From assembly GCA_002633005.1 (NCBI GenBank), contig NMRA01000634.1, positions 36,983 to 100,982 on the forward strand: a stretch of DNA of 64,000 nucleotides, written 5' to 3'. Under the pieces are notes generated by a model. That model was not told the DNA's origin, did no database searches, and saw only the letters and a program-made list of their open reading frames with translations. Positions 46,901 to 61,900 of this stretch are shown here, one piece after another. The position numbers were made by a program, and so were the translations under genes. Source of the DNA: Phoronis australis. Lineage: Eukaryota > Phoronida > Phoronidae. Position 1 is the stretch's first letter; every line of letters begins with the position of its first letter.

Positions 46901-49900
46901 CCACCAACTGTCAGAGGTCACTTAGAGGAAACATTTAGATATTCTCAGGAAAAACGCATTGGCTATTGGTAATTAGCGTTGATATGAATGTCGTTCTGCA
47001 GATTTCCCAACAGCCACCGACTGCTCGTGTGGTGGCTGCAGTGCAGACTTTGAAATTATCAACGACAACACGTGCAAATGTTCTTCTGCCACGACTGACT
47101 GGGCCACAGCACAGTGTTGTAGGATCGTATACACGCCGAGATCAACAGGTTGGTTTTAAATGTTAACTCGTGTTTAAGATGGCACACCGCGCCGTGTCAA
47201 AGGAGAGAAATCAACAAAAGTGTCAGTGGAGTTTCTCAGTAGTCACGGACTTTTTTATCAACTTCGCATGCTCCCCAGTGTGACAGTAAACTAAAAATAT
47301 CAACTCGCTTATTAAAAAACCCGGAAATTGTGTGAAACAAATAGTAAATCGTTGTGGAGTTCAGAGGATGACATGTCCGTTAGACTACTCGTCAGTTTGA
47401 CATGCCTGTAAACTAACCGAAAAACATCAAGGTTCAGGCCCGTCCCGACGAAGGTGAAGTGGACAACTTAGAAGGACGTGAGTTTTTTGGATTGATTGGC
47501 GCGCAACTTTCAACTTTAAAATACCAAAATCATGTGATCAGTAACCTTTCCTGTAGAAATTGTCTAAACTGAGAGCCATAGCTCCAAGCAATTCAGACAA
47601 TTTCTTGCCATGAATTTCTCCCAAATATTCCCCCCAAATGCTCACCGATGCAGAATTTTCCAAATTTTGCCATATGGACGTACTTTCGGAGCCATGGTTT
47701 GCAGGATTTTCTGAACTGTGATGAGCGATTGTCAAGCAAAGAAAAGGCTTTGTGAGAAACAGACCAAATTTCGGCTTACCTACAAAATAAATTTAATAGT
47801 CTCTTATCTGGACTCATTGTTTCTCATTCCGTGTAAATGTCCGAAAATGCGGCATGGCTTACATTTGGAGCTTGACAGTTGAACGTACGCCATATGACAA
47901 TCGGTTTGACGCGTGGTGTGCCACTATAAATTGCTTCTCTATAGGAAATGTTGCGGAGCAGTACTTTCCTTATACAATGTAGACCAGTCGCCTAGAGCAC
48001 TTAGCATAGATGAACGAGATACCCACATCTGACCATGGGAGCACTTAGAGTTCAACTCAGTTTATTAGGAAATGGGCGTCTGTGGTTGTCTGAACTCTGG
48101 GTGCAACCCCTGGAGACCTTACAAGGGGGTCAAAAATGAGCAAGCCTAGATGGTTGAGGTACTTACCAAAACTGATTTAAACAAAAAGTAGCACCGCACT
48201 GAACACCGAATGACCCATGACAGACAAATTGCAAGATGGAATGGGTCCGGCAGAAGCCAAAAAAGGACACCCAAAAATGAGCTAGCTGATACATTCGAGG
48301 TAACATAAAAACAATTCCAGGTGATTCAATACATGACACTGATCACTAAATGCCCCATGACAGACAACATAAATACTGTTTGCGCCCGCCTGAAACTTCC
48401 AAAAATTTCAACCACAGTATGCCATTAAAAATTTGAGCTACATTAGATATTCGAAGTAGCAGCTAAAACTGAACTCTCTCCTTGCTTAAAGGTGAAGGCA
48501 ACCTTTTTTCATGTCATTTTTAGCAAAAATAAGGTTTGTTGATTATCCCAGACATATTTTTTTTCACTTTATTACAGCTTTTCGTAATTGAATTAATTAT
48601 TCGTTCTTTACTCTAGAAGTGACGTATTGGGAGCCAAGAATTTCGCGCCAATTTCTTTTCATATACATGTAGTCTGACTGTGGGAGCTTTCGAGCCACTC
48701 ATTGTTCTACCTCGGTTGTGCTAAGTTCAGTCGTCGTACCAAGAGTTCTGTGCAGTGCTATTGTTCGTTTTAAATCAGTTTTGGCCGCTACCTCAAATAT
48801 CTAGGCTAGCTCAATTTTGACCCCCTTGTAAGGTCCCCAGGGGTCCCATTCAGAATCCAGACAACGGCAGACGTCCATATTCGTATACACTGAGGCAGAC
48901 TCTAATACTCCTATGGTCAGATATTGGTACCTCTTTCATCTATGCTAAGTGCTCTGGGCTGCCGGTCTATTAGTTCTCTGCACAGTAATTGTGCGGCCAC
49001 AGTAAACATACCAACTTTCGCGCGTATGCATAGTTTAGGCATTTGCGTTTAGCATACACAGATCTTAACCGTGAGTGACGCCTAAATATTAACAACGGAT
49101 TTAACACCACTCTGCATTTCAAATAAGCCGTGAATATTTTCGCAGATCCGTTGGTTGTAGTTAAGCAGTATGTTTTAACTAACGGACAAAGCTGAGTTTT
49201 ATACAACTGTAGAGTCTGCTTTTCAGATTTTCTGATCACGGCGTGCCTCAGTTCAGTTCTAGTCAGTGGCATAGTGACGAATGTTAAACCAGTGTCAACT
49301 CTCGCCGTCTTTGCTTACGTAAAAGAAAACAGCCTCTACTGTAATGACTGCAGGTTCGATCATTGTTTTATTGAAATTGTAGGTACGTATCTTGCAGACA
49401 GATACTTGTCAATAGACGGCATCGTAATCGACGGACAAGATGATTGGACACCTTTGGGTGTGACGTCAGAGGATGAGTGTTTGCAAGCTTGTGAAAATCA
49501 GGTGATTAATTACCATGACGACAACAATATTCTTTATATGTTCTCATGCTGTCTACGTCATGCAAATCATTTGGTTACAATGACGTTTGACACAAGTAGT
49601 GCAGGAAGGGGGCAATCCTTGTTTATATTCGAGCCCCAGTTCAAATACCATTCCACAACCTGCTGTTCTTGTCCTTGGACCAATTTGCTTCATTTAAGTC
49701 ACTAACTATCGGCTACTATTGTCAAAGCACACCTAACGCTAGAAAATAACTTCAGGGATATAACAAACAGTGTGAAGGGGTGTATCAACGGTGCGTTTAC
49801 ATTTAAAAATCAGAATAACAGAACACCTTGTTGAGGTCTACTTGTTAATTTTAGGCTGGTTGTAATTCTGTTGAGTTCAAGTCGTCTGATAGCACCTGTC

Positions 49901-52900
49901 GACTGAGCGGGTCCGCAATAAAGCATGTCGGCCTATCAGGGTTACTGCAACAACAGTCGGGATATACGTACTACGAGAGGCTGGACGGGGAAGGTAAGGA
50001 TATGTAAATCATCACAGGAGACACGATCTTTATCCAACCATTTTGTCATTGCTGTCATTTATTCTACTGCACTATTGTTAGTGATGGAATAGTTCCGACA
50101 AACGCGATCGGGCTATGCGCATCATGGTTCTAATACGATTATTTAGTAGTGTCTTGGGTTGACCACGAGGCCACATTTCCGTAAGTCACAGGAGCTGTCA
50201 CCTACATTGTACATGCGTTCTACATGCTTTCTTATTTTAGCAATTCACATCTATATCACATTAAACGAAATACAATAAAAAGGTTTGGAAATGGTTATGA
50301 AATTAAATTGCTTTCACTGTGTGCTTCTGTTTACCCACACATTTAATCAGGTGATCGTGACACGTGCTCCATGAATTTATCAGGGACATACAAGTTTCCT
50401 TGCTACCCCTTCGTAAATCCTTGAGCTGCATTGTAAGTGCTCCTAAGGCATCGTAAAACCATCTTTACGCTTTTGTTAGCAACCAGTACTTGTGGGACAC
50501 AGGTGGTGGAATAACACGCCGTGACAACTCATAGGACATGGTCTCCAACAATAACGAGCTGTCAGTTCTGTTGAAATCTTGAAATCACTTCAACATGAAG
50601 GAGCAGTTTGAGATTAATTACGAAATGGCTTGTTGTATAAAAATCAAAAAAATTTTGTGATGTATTGCCGCTTAAAGACGAAAACTAATTTGATCAAGAT
50701 AAAGAAAATCTTAGATTGAGCTAAAAGAGTTCAAACTGTAGTGCAAGATCTTGTTTGGTCTCTGGAAATACTCACTACATTAGGACAAAACCCAATCCGA
50801 TGGTACTCGAGTCATATCACCGGATCAGAAGAACTAATAGTTTCTAATAACCACCACCGTGTGGCAGTGCGATCATTTGCTGCTTATGCCGAGTAGTCTA
50901 CCTGAAACTGTTTCTCCTAAGGAAAGATACGGCGACTCAGTTGGGACACTGAAAAACTCCCTTTCCGCCATGTCAAATTAGCATTCCGCCCGGGCAAATT
51001 AGTAATCTTCCGAGAGACATGTAGTTTAGTATTCCGACCTGGCCGATTACTAATCTGCAAGCCACGCGGAATGCTAATCTCGTATTTCGTCATTTTATTG
51101 ATTCATTGTCTTAACTGAGTCATGGCTTCAAAAACTCATTTTTGAGAATTGCCTTTGCGAAGGACAGGTCCCGTCAATCTCTACAGGCCAATTTGTATTG
51201 TTATCCATTTGTACACCTTTTGACTTGCAACTTTTGTTATTTATGTCTTAAGGGGCCAGATTACCTCAGAAAAGTTTTACAATGTAAGTAATTTCGTAAA
51301 ATCGTAGGAAAACACGAGACCGAGTTTGTGGACTGCAACTTTTCGTTTTAGGAGACATCCGAAATTACTTCCACAAGTTTGACGGTGTTTACCTATCTGG
51401 TGTCACTGCTATTGATACCATACGCGACTCCACGTTGACTTTGACTTCATGCATGACTATTTGCTTGGAGGACAGCTCGTGCAAATCGACGGATTTCGAT
51501 TCGTCAACAAAAACATGCTACTTGCGAGGTGGAAACAGCTTTGATGGAACTCTCACTTTGTCCAGATATTACTACCACTTTGATCTGATCACGAGTACCC
51601 CAGGTGAGAATTTTTTACCTTTTACGAGACAGGGCAGCGCGTGAAGTCGTCTGTGTATAAATTGAGAGTAATCGCTATTTTGTCAGTGTTACGAGCGCCT
51701 GTTTTATCAGATCGTAAGCCCGATCGTAAATAAAGAATAGCGACACGTTATTGCAAATGCAATGAAAACAAATACAGATGCAACTGATGTAGAGTTGACT
51801 GTCATATTCATATCAAACAACCATCATAACCACCATCATAAATTGTGTGCGCGACGACCTTGGCCTCGTCTCATTGAAGGTCTTAAGTCCAGTCGTAGCT
51901 GTAGCGTAGACGGTCGTAGGCACGTTACTGCAAACGCGGTGGTGTATTAGTACTGCCTTCACGAGCACCACAGTGTGTTTACCTAAATGTATACACAGCA
52001 ATTGCCAAGGTAAGGTTTTGTCTTCAATAACCTGCAACTACGATTGTGACTTTGTATTATATAGACCAGACAGGGAGTAGTCTACCTTTAATTAAATGTG
52101 TCCAGGCATGCGTTCTGTGAACGTTAACTTCCTTGCGTAAGGTTAGTGTGGTTACGTGCTTTGCATGTTGTGAACAATAATATCTTGCTTGATCTTACGT
52201 ACTCAAGAGGACGTCGGGTCTAAGGAATGCTGCTCAGATCAACGGGAGAGGAGGAGGTACATGTATATATCGCTTAGTAACTTGATGAAACTCTTGTACT
52301 ATGAGTCCCTGCTCTTAGATGCCCATGCGTACTTTTTGAAGATATTTTTCTGGTGCTGAAAGAATTTGCTGTCCAAGAAGGTGGGAATGTTTAACCATCT
52401 TTCCATAGCCTTTGGGAGATACTACATAGAAATTTCTTGGAACATTCATCACCACCGCCGTCATGGCAACTTCCAAATCCCAGCAACACCTAAGCATATC
52501 CCTACAAAGGCCGTCGTTAACAATTTTCAACCTTGGTCATTATGTTGTCACAGCACGTAAAAATGATAAAGATTTTGTGGCGAATGCTGATCGCTGTACT
52601 TTATACAGCAAAAAAGAAATGAGTGTTGCGTTATGTCATAATGGGATTGACGTTCGTCAAACAAGAAATAAATCTGAAAACCCCACTGACATCACATTTC
52701 AATGGGTTTTTGGATGCCCGAGAGAATGAAATCAACCTGACCGAAAACATAGAATGTACACGTATCTTTCCAGGCGACATTAGTGATGGATATTCCACTA
52801 ATCGAAAACCATGAAAATGCCAGTAGCATGGTCACTGTGGCAATCACCAGAATTGTCGGAGTAGTGGAGTCTTTTGTCAACTTTATGAAACTGCTCTTCA

Positions 52901-55900
52901 ATGCAACATAAAACACGTGACGGTACTATTTTTTGACTTTCAGATCCATTCTTCACTTGTGACACCGTGAAAAGCAGTGAAGCTGATGGTAATCAATTCT
53001 CTTGTGGAGCAATAGGTATATACTTAAGTATTGTGAGCGTATTGTTGTAATTTGGTTGAAAACCGACCAAAATGAACAGAAAAATGCGATACATTATTCT
53101 TTTTTCATATTCGGGGCCATCGTTTATCCCACTGTCTGTAGTCTTCATAAGATAATTACAACTATAAAACATAGGTCTCTTACGCATGTATGACGCATGC
53201 AGTTTCAGTCATCCATTCGTGTTTGCCTTAGTACAGAGGAAGGATACGCTAATCTAGATTTTCAGCTAACTACAGGAGTCCAAATTTTCAATAATTGTGA
53301 ATATTCTACAGCGATACTCTTAGGTTATGTTTTGACGCTACCGTTTTATGTCACCAAGGAAGAAGAGATCCAAATGTGTTTTATCTCTCATTTCAGCCAC
53401 CTGGATGGATCATTTTACCTACGTCCAAGCCGCAGTATTGGCAGGTTACAATAATGAATTGCCGGACAGCGACAAAAATGCATGTCTCCAGCAATGTCAC
53501 GACTCTGCCAGTTGTAAAACTATCGACTATAAAGACAAAGCAGGTAATAAACTACTAAAAAGTAATGCCTCTTGAATTTTTTGTTCATAAATTCGACAGT
53601 GACGTTTATTTTGAAAAATTCAAAAATGCCCTAATAGTATAAGTCAAGACACACATTCTTATATTAAGTTTAATACAACAACCCAATTATTAATTTCACA
53701 GTGAAGCTTTTGTAGTGACGTGAATCTGAACCAAAAGTCACAAAATAGAGATTCCAAAGACATTTGGTTCGCACACGGATTCAACGAAATGCAAATTTAC
53801 GAAAACTACATACCTCATAACGTTGGGATGAATGAGTCTGTAAGTCTATAAATGAATTAATAAATGGTTTTATTGAGTATAATGCTTCTTGTATGGAGTT
53901 CCAACAGCTTGATACCGGCTGATGGTCAATGGCATTCCGTGGAGCACCACTGATTCCTACTGAAAGTGAAAGAAATTAGACAATAAATCCATAAGTTTAG
54001 TAGAAGTTACATAACAATTGTTCGAAGGTGCAGAGAGGAGGCAGTGTGTCCTAATGTAATAGATGCCCGCTTTCTTTACTCGAGGTTGGGAGTTCGAGTC
54101 CCCCTGGGCCACATTGTGAAATCCTGCAGTTATATTTTATTGCAAATCGCACGTCATCAGCTTTTCATTTCGTTCCAGGGAAAACGTTTGTATGCCACAT
54201 CAGTTACTCAGATCGCTTTACAGTATCAGAGTACACATCAGGCGACACGTTTTTCGAGCATTTTATTTTTGACAGTTATCGAGGTAAGTGTGGGTGAATT
54301 GTCGGGACGTTATTGTTCAAGTATGCTGGTATGTGTAATATGTAAGCCCCTGGAGCCCTCCCTCTTTACATATGTGGGTGCAGTGACAGACTGACTGCGT
54401 GGCCATTTGAGGGAAAGCCCGCGGCACCTTCCTTTCAAATGTTGGGAAAAGGCGACTTTAATATAACTTTCAACATTGATTTTAACGGAATCAAACCACA
54501 AAGACAAGAAATATTTTGGATAAATCGCATTCAAGCTGAATAACATGAATATTGAGCCACGCAGGTTTACAGTCAACACAATATTCTCAGCCGGAAGTTA
54601 TTTTCTTGGGTTTCTACACCGTTTTGTCAAACAATCCCATGTTGTCATGTACTCTGTCACAGCGCCACCTATATGGAAATGTAGCACTGGGAAAGAGTAA
54701 GCTGTTATACTGGACTTCGTATGTAAAGCAGGCATCACGTAATGTAATGTGATATTGCATGGTAGAACGCGCATATATACTTAATATCATTGGTAAACAA
54801 ATACAAAAACGCAAACAAGAACATCCATTCGTACACGCATGCGCACCTCAGGAAAGACTATTCTCGTATATGTAAACAATTGCTACATGGAGTTAACATG
54901 AGCAATAAAATTTCCCATTACTTAAAAAAGCTGTCATGCACAAAATTTTTATACGCAAATAAATCTTCAGCATTTTAGTACTCATGAGTATATGTAACAA
55001 ACTTGTGAATATTAGGTATATTTTTGACACCCCTCCTTGTAAATCTACTGTTTGGCTAATAATAGCAAAATGTTTAATAAGAAATCATGCGTCTCATAAA
55101 GTCCAAGTATAACACGATTGTAAGAAAAACAGTTGGGAAGCTGAATGTGACACTTTTTGTATTTTTTTAATTCCATTTTCCGGTAAAATGGCGCCTGCAA
55201 AAAACGTGAATTTTGTTGCTCTGTAAATTTTCAAAGTTATCTTCACCTTGTTGCTTGAAATTGGACGACCAACAAGAGCCACATCATTTACTGCACCATT
55301 AGACGGCGAGGAAGTTCCAGAGAATGAACTCGAGTGGTTTTCATCATTAAAAAGGGAGTTAAAAAGGTCTAATGAGGAACGAACTTGTCATGTGAGAATA
55401 GTTTATCTGTAGTGCTAAAGCGATATATGGGCCTCGACAACATCACCGTTGAAAGAGTGCACCCGATTGGCGATAAAGGTACTATCATTGCTAAGTTTTC
55501 ATTCTATAAACAACGACAACAAGTGTGGAAGGAACAGAGAAAGTTTCAAGGTTCGAATTTTTTTGTTATGAGGACTTCCCGCATGAGATCATTGTCAATC
55601 GAAAGCGCTTGATACCTTTTCTCAAGTCAGCGAGACGGTGCCCGCATGTTAACAAATTGGCTGAATAGAGATCGGTTGGTGATTGACGGGAAAACCTATA
55701 CAGTTGGCAATAAAAATGCGATTCCCACCTTCAGTGAATAGTGGCGATCAAGAACTCGACAAAGATGGTGTGCAGAGCACCGAAGCAAGTGTTGTTCATA
55801 GATTAGTGTTCGTGGCTAAGGTCTCGTAATTAAAAGTTTCTGAATCAGTATTCGGTAATTCGGTCCTGTTTATTTTTTCTGTGCCCAATCTTTACGGTTA

Positions 55901-58900
55901 TTAGTTATGAGTCCCTATTGTCCTCCTGTAATTTTTATAATTTTGAGAGGTGAAGACATATAAAAACATGTCCTTTATCGGTTGCCCGTGATGAACATAG
56001 TACAATTGGTAACATACATACGGGTAACTAAATGGTGTCTTATACCCGTTGAGCACTTATTGTCGATAAGTTTCACTGACTGTTTCTTTAGAAGAATTTA
56101 TCATTTACATTGGTTTAGGGTTCCTGTGGTTTCGGTTGTTTTTTGGGTGTTTAGAACACACAATGTGATTCATTTGTACTTAATGAGGAAGGTTGTATTG
56201 TTCAGTGAGTTTAGAAGTACCAATGAGCTAAATATACTAGTTGTATTTATATCATTGAGAAGTACCTTAATTATCTTTTTATGCATCTTTTTAACTTCAG
56301 AGATCTAAGAACTCGGTCAAAAAGACGAGATTTTCCACTGTATAAGGCAACTAGTGTGCGTGCATTATTTTCTATTGTGTTGATGAATATTTATGGACCA
56401 CTAACAAAGATAACCCTAAATTTTTTATGACATTTCACACAAAATCGCCAGTTACAATAACTATTTTATTGTGGTTTGTGGCGATTTTAATTTGGTCCAA
56501 GATTTTCACCTTGATTGTCATAATTATATCTACGTGAATAACCCTAAAGCGCGTGACCAAATGCTGGAAATGAAGGTGGCTCTTTATCTGACGGACCCAT
56601 GGCGTGTTTATCATCCCTCAGCGAAAATGTTGACATGGTCCAGGAAAATCCGGTTAAAAAAGATGGGTTAGATTATTTTCTTGTTACCCAACAATTACTC
56701 TCGCACATCAAAAATGTGGAAATACAGTCGTGCTACCTATAGGACCATAACAACGTCGTCTTAACTATGCAATCAACTACGTTTAAAAAAGGACCGGGAT
56801 TTTGGAAATTTGATAACTCACTTCTAAAAGACAAAGAATATGTCGAGAATGAGATTTTGTTTACGAAAAAACAATCTGCTCTTCCAGTATACGATTTTAA
56901 CAATATACAAAAAAATGACTCTGATAGTCTTCAGTTTTATATATCTGATCGATTGTTTTTGGAGACGGTATTGTTAAATATTCGAACGGTAACTATTCCA
57001 TATTATATCTCTAAGAAAAAAAGAAAAAATAGACAAGGAAAAGACTTAGAAGAGCAGTTAATGTCCTTACAAGATATGTTCAATTAGAGTGACGATCCTG
57101 AAATTGCTGTATTGGGAAATAAGAAGTCAGAATATGAGGATTATCGCAAAGAATACATGCATGGAGTAATGGTCAGATCAAGAGCTAACCGGGTTGAAAA
57201 CGGCGAAAATCCAACAAAATATTTTTGAGCATTAGAAAAACGAAATTTTGTGAATAAGAATGTAACTAAGCTACTAAGGTCAAATAATGCTGTTATCAAG
57301 GATCATTCCGCTATCCTCTCGGAGATCACTTCTTTTTATAAAAATTTATACTCCTGTAAAGACGGCGACCTTGTTGATGTTAGTTTAAATGAATTTTTGG
57401 CATCCTGCCCAATGACTAAATTGAACCAGTCTAACCGAGTCGAACTTGAAAACTTTATCACTTTGGATGAAATTCATGCAACTCTGAAAGATTTAAAAAA
57501 CAACAAAAGCCCAGGTTGAGATGTTACAGTAGAATTTTTAAATTTTTATTTTTTTGGCCAGACCTTAAATATTATTTGTTCCGATCTTTTGAAGATGGTA
57601 TCAATAAAGGAGAAGTATCTACAACGCAAAAACAGTGTATTATCTCAATAGTACCAAAAGAAAATATATCAATAAGCCAAGAGAATTCATTAAAGATTGG
57701 CGTACAATTTCACTATTGAATGTTACAAAACGTCTGAAAAGCGTCGTCGGACCCATTATTCACGAGAACCAACAAGGTTTCATGAAAGGCAGATGTATTG
57801 GGGAAGACATAAGAATTTTGTATGATGTAATTTAATTTTTAGACTGTAAACCCTTTCCCGGACTACTCTTGATGAATAATTTTGAAGAAGCTTTCGACTC
57901 AGTTTCATGGTCTTTCGTGCTCATGGCATTATCATACTTTAACTTTGGCCCAAGGTTCATTGACACGGTCAAAACTTTCTACAACAAATCTTGTATTTGT
58001 GTTCTCTAACATGGATTTTTCTCTAAGTTTTTTGAAATAGAGAGAGGCTGCCATCAAGGAGACCCCATTTCTCCTTATCTTTTTGCATTATGTGTAGAAA
58101 TACTGGGTAATTTGATTTTAAAAACCAGCTGAAGGAACCGATAATCTGTTCTGGAAGGAAGTTTTAAGCGATGTTGTTCTCCTGTTTCAAATGTGTGACA
58201 AAAAGTAAAATATAATTTACTCTCCCCTTTGGTATAATTCAAAGATTAAAGTCGGTAGAAAATCTGTTTTCTATCAGACCTGGTATGAAAGGGGAATCTA
58301 TCGTGTGTGTGATTTGTTTATGCTGTACGTTCTTTTATGTCATTCGAAGAACTCTGTATCAGTTATAACTTTCAATCTGCAATACTAGAATTCTATGGAT
58401 TAAGAAGTGCAAGACTGTGCACCGTTCAAGGGTCTTAAGAATAGACAAGACAATATCTTTTTACTAAATTTTCCAAGTTATATTTATAAAATTCTGCATA
58501 ATAAATCTCAAGCGGTAAATATTTATGACACCTTAGTACAGAAACTTCAGACAGCTTGTTAATATACAAAAAAGTGATCATCTGAAATAGATATAAACGC
58601 CGTCATAAATAATGTAAATTTTAGTGACCCTGATACATGGTGGAGAAAAGTAAGTAAAGTCTCCTTCAATTGTACAAAAGATACAAAATTGCGTTGGTTT
58701 CAATACCGTTTAATTCACAAAATATTGCCAACCAATAATTATTTGCATAAAATTAAAATAAAAACAAGTGATTTANCAAAAAACGTGAGTTTTGTTGCTA
58801 TGTAAATTTTCAAAGTTATCTTCACCTTGTTGCTTGAAATTGGACAACCAAAAAGAGCCACATCATTTACTGCACCATTAGACGGCGACGAAGTTCCAGA

Positions 58901-61900
58901 GAATGAACCCGAGTGGTTTTCATCATTAAAAAGGGAGTTAAAAAGGTCTAATGAGGAACGAACTCTCTACAACAAATCTTGTATTTGTGTTCTCTAACAT
59001 GTATTTTTCTCTAAGTTTTTTGAAATAGAGAGAGGCTGCCATCAAGGAGACCCCATTTCTCCTTATCTTTTTGTATTATGTGTAGAAATACTGGGTAATT
59101 TGATTTTAAAAACCAGCTGAAGGAACCGATAATCTGTTCTGGAAGGAAGTTTTAAGCGATGTTGTTCTCCTGTTTCAAATGTGTGACAAAAAGTAAAATA
59201 TAATTTACTCTCCCCTTTGGTATAATTCAAAGATTAAAGTCGGTAGAAAATCTGTTTTCTATCAGACCTGGTATGAAAGGGGAATCTATCGTGTGTGTGA
59301 TTTGTTTATGCTGTACGTTCTTTTATGTCATTCGAAGAACTCTGTATCAGTTATAACTTTCAATCTGCAATACTAGAATTCTATGGATTAAGAAGTGCAA
59401 GACTGTGCACCGTTCAAGGGTCTTAAGAATAGACAAGACAATATCTTTTTACTAAATTTTCCAAGTTATATTTATAAAATTCTGCATAATAAATCTCAAG
59501 CGGTAAATATTTATGACACCTTAGTACAGAAACTTCAGACAGCTTGTTAATATACAAAAAAGTGATCATCTGAAATAGATATAAACGCCGTCATAAATAA
59601 TGTAAATTTTAGTGACCCTGATACATGGTGGAGAAAAGTAAGTAAAGTCTCCTTCAATTGTACAAAAGATACAAAATTGCGTTGGTTTCAATACCGTTTA
59701 ATTCACAAAATATTGCCAACCAATAATTATTTGCATAAAATTAAAATAAAAACAAGTGATTTATGCTCTTTCTGTGGTGAACACAGTGAAACTTTTCTCC
59801 ATCTGTTTTGGGAATGTCGTCTTGTCTCCGGTTTCTGGCTCCTATTTGCTGAGTTGTTAAAACAAACATGTCATGTAAATTTTTATGTGGACAAAATAAC
59901 AATGTTTTTTGGGAAACATTCAGTGAGAAAATTGTACATTAATTTGTTGATCGTGCTAGCAAAAAATTACATATTTAGCCAAAAGTTTGTTAAAAAATCG
60001 CAATTTTCATAAACTTTATTAAACTACATCCTGAAGAAAATACGGTACTTCGGTTGATTCAAAAAGTCTTCGTTACTGGCAACGATTATTTTCTTATAAA
60101 AAGTTGTAATACTTCCAAATACGTCGTGCCAATAGGAATTGTCAGTAAGAGTGAATGTAGTTCCTGACCACTTTTAGACGCAGGTATTATTCACGATATT
60201 TACGAGCACGGCGAGTTTTAAGCTTTGATGAAAGTATGTATATTAACCATTTGAACTCCCCCTTGATCTAATCCTAAATAAGCCGTAGTTTGTTAAATTA
60301 ATATTTATGTAAAGCATTATATCTGGACGTAGGGGCAGCCATTGACGATGGTCACAATTGTATGAGTATCATTGTTCATCAGGAAATTACGTGAAGGACT
60401 CTTTCCTGAGAATAGACGGGAAAGCAATGAGGAGCAGCAATTTTGCCAGTTACTCGAGCAAGACTGTGAACGAGTGCATGCAACTGTGTTTCGACAACCC
60501 TACCTGCAAATCCTTTGACTACAAATCCTCGAATGGCGGTTGCTATCTCGGAACTGTAACTCGGCACACGGAATCCAAACTCTTTACAAACTACACGGGG
60601 TTTGACTACTACGAGTTTACCGGCAGGCGAGGTAAGTGCCAGTGTTCTCTTGTGGAGAATATCTGTTAGGTTGTGTTCAAAAGGCCTAAACATCCGATTT
60701 GTGCATATAGTTCCCTCTGCGTCCAATGAACGAGATTTTTACACACATTTCGGTAACAATGTTTATAGTGTTTAGAATGATAATCAAAACTTTACAACTT
60801 TGTAAAGTAAAAAAATGACTCCGCACTTTTTTGCGTAAAGGTGCTTTTCTTATATTTTGTCCGTATAAATTGTCGAGATATATTCGAAGCAGGGCTGGTG
60901 TATTGTAAACACTAAATACGAAAATGAATAATACATTGTAGTTATCTTTGTTTCCGTTTTAGCAACTTCATTTCTCGGCATTTCAAAAACAGAAGCCGCG
61001 GTAATTCTCAATTCGGCTGTCGGTAAATAATCTTCAATAAATAAATGAAAAATCGTGGCATGCTGTTGTTCTTCTATGCTTTGGTGACTGATTAGACAAA
61101 AGTTCAGGAAATCGGAATCAAAAAACGTGAACGGAAAGTACGCGTTGAGTAAGAGCATAACCGTACGATGATCATTTCAAAAGTAAAAGTACGCGTTCAT
61201 TGATATGAAGCGCCAAACTTTCTCCAACGAGTACATGTACCTTCTGAGCTTAGAAAAGTGTAATATGAAGCCCAAAGGGTTCTTAAACCATGAAACGCCA
61301 GGAGTACCTCCCTACTCTTAGAAATGTGCTTATGCACCGGAGTGCACAACGAGATAACTCATTAGATTTGAGTTCTAACTAGAACTCTTTAATGTCTTAG
61401 ATCTTAGAGCAAATCCGTGGCTGATTATAGGCATGGTGCTGTTTTGAAATATTCGTAAATAAGTATAGAATTTCTTGATGGTTCATCTGATAAAAGACAA
61501 CATTGGGTAATGTTTTTGACGCGCAAATTTATAACTTTGGAATAAATTGTGTTTTTTAAATGGCCTGTTTAAGAAACTCTGATTGATTTTTTTATTTTCA
61601 TCTTGGAAATAGAAAGCGAGGCTATCAAATATTCCAATCACGATATATTGAGACGGACTAAGCTGAGATATTATTTGGCGAAGTGGGTAAAAAGGTACGC
61701 TTCAGAGAAACAAAGTCTGAGAAAACGAGACAAAAGTCTACTAAAAAGGTGCAGACATACAGTTCACAGACCTGCAGGTGGTACCCCGTTGTTTTAGTCC
61801 TCCCGCTTTTTTGTTAGCAAAAGGTCCACTTTTTCAGAGACTACAGCACCGCATATTAAAGACTGGGTGCGCGCATGATCTAGGCTATGCTCTTACCGAG

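Noticed and set aside
49274-49705. ORF of 143 codons, read as a single gene
   Set aside because: It is the PAN half-exon 49383-49501 extended into both introns; splice borders and the gene 1 twin define the real limits.
54039-54113. Possible functional tRNA gene
   Set aside because: The B-box is good but I cannot build a full cloverleaf with an anticodon loop; a SINE head is more likely, as a related copy exists at 11537.
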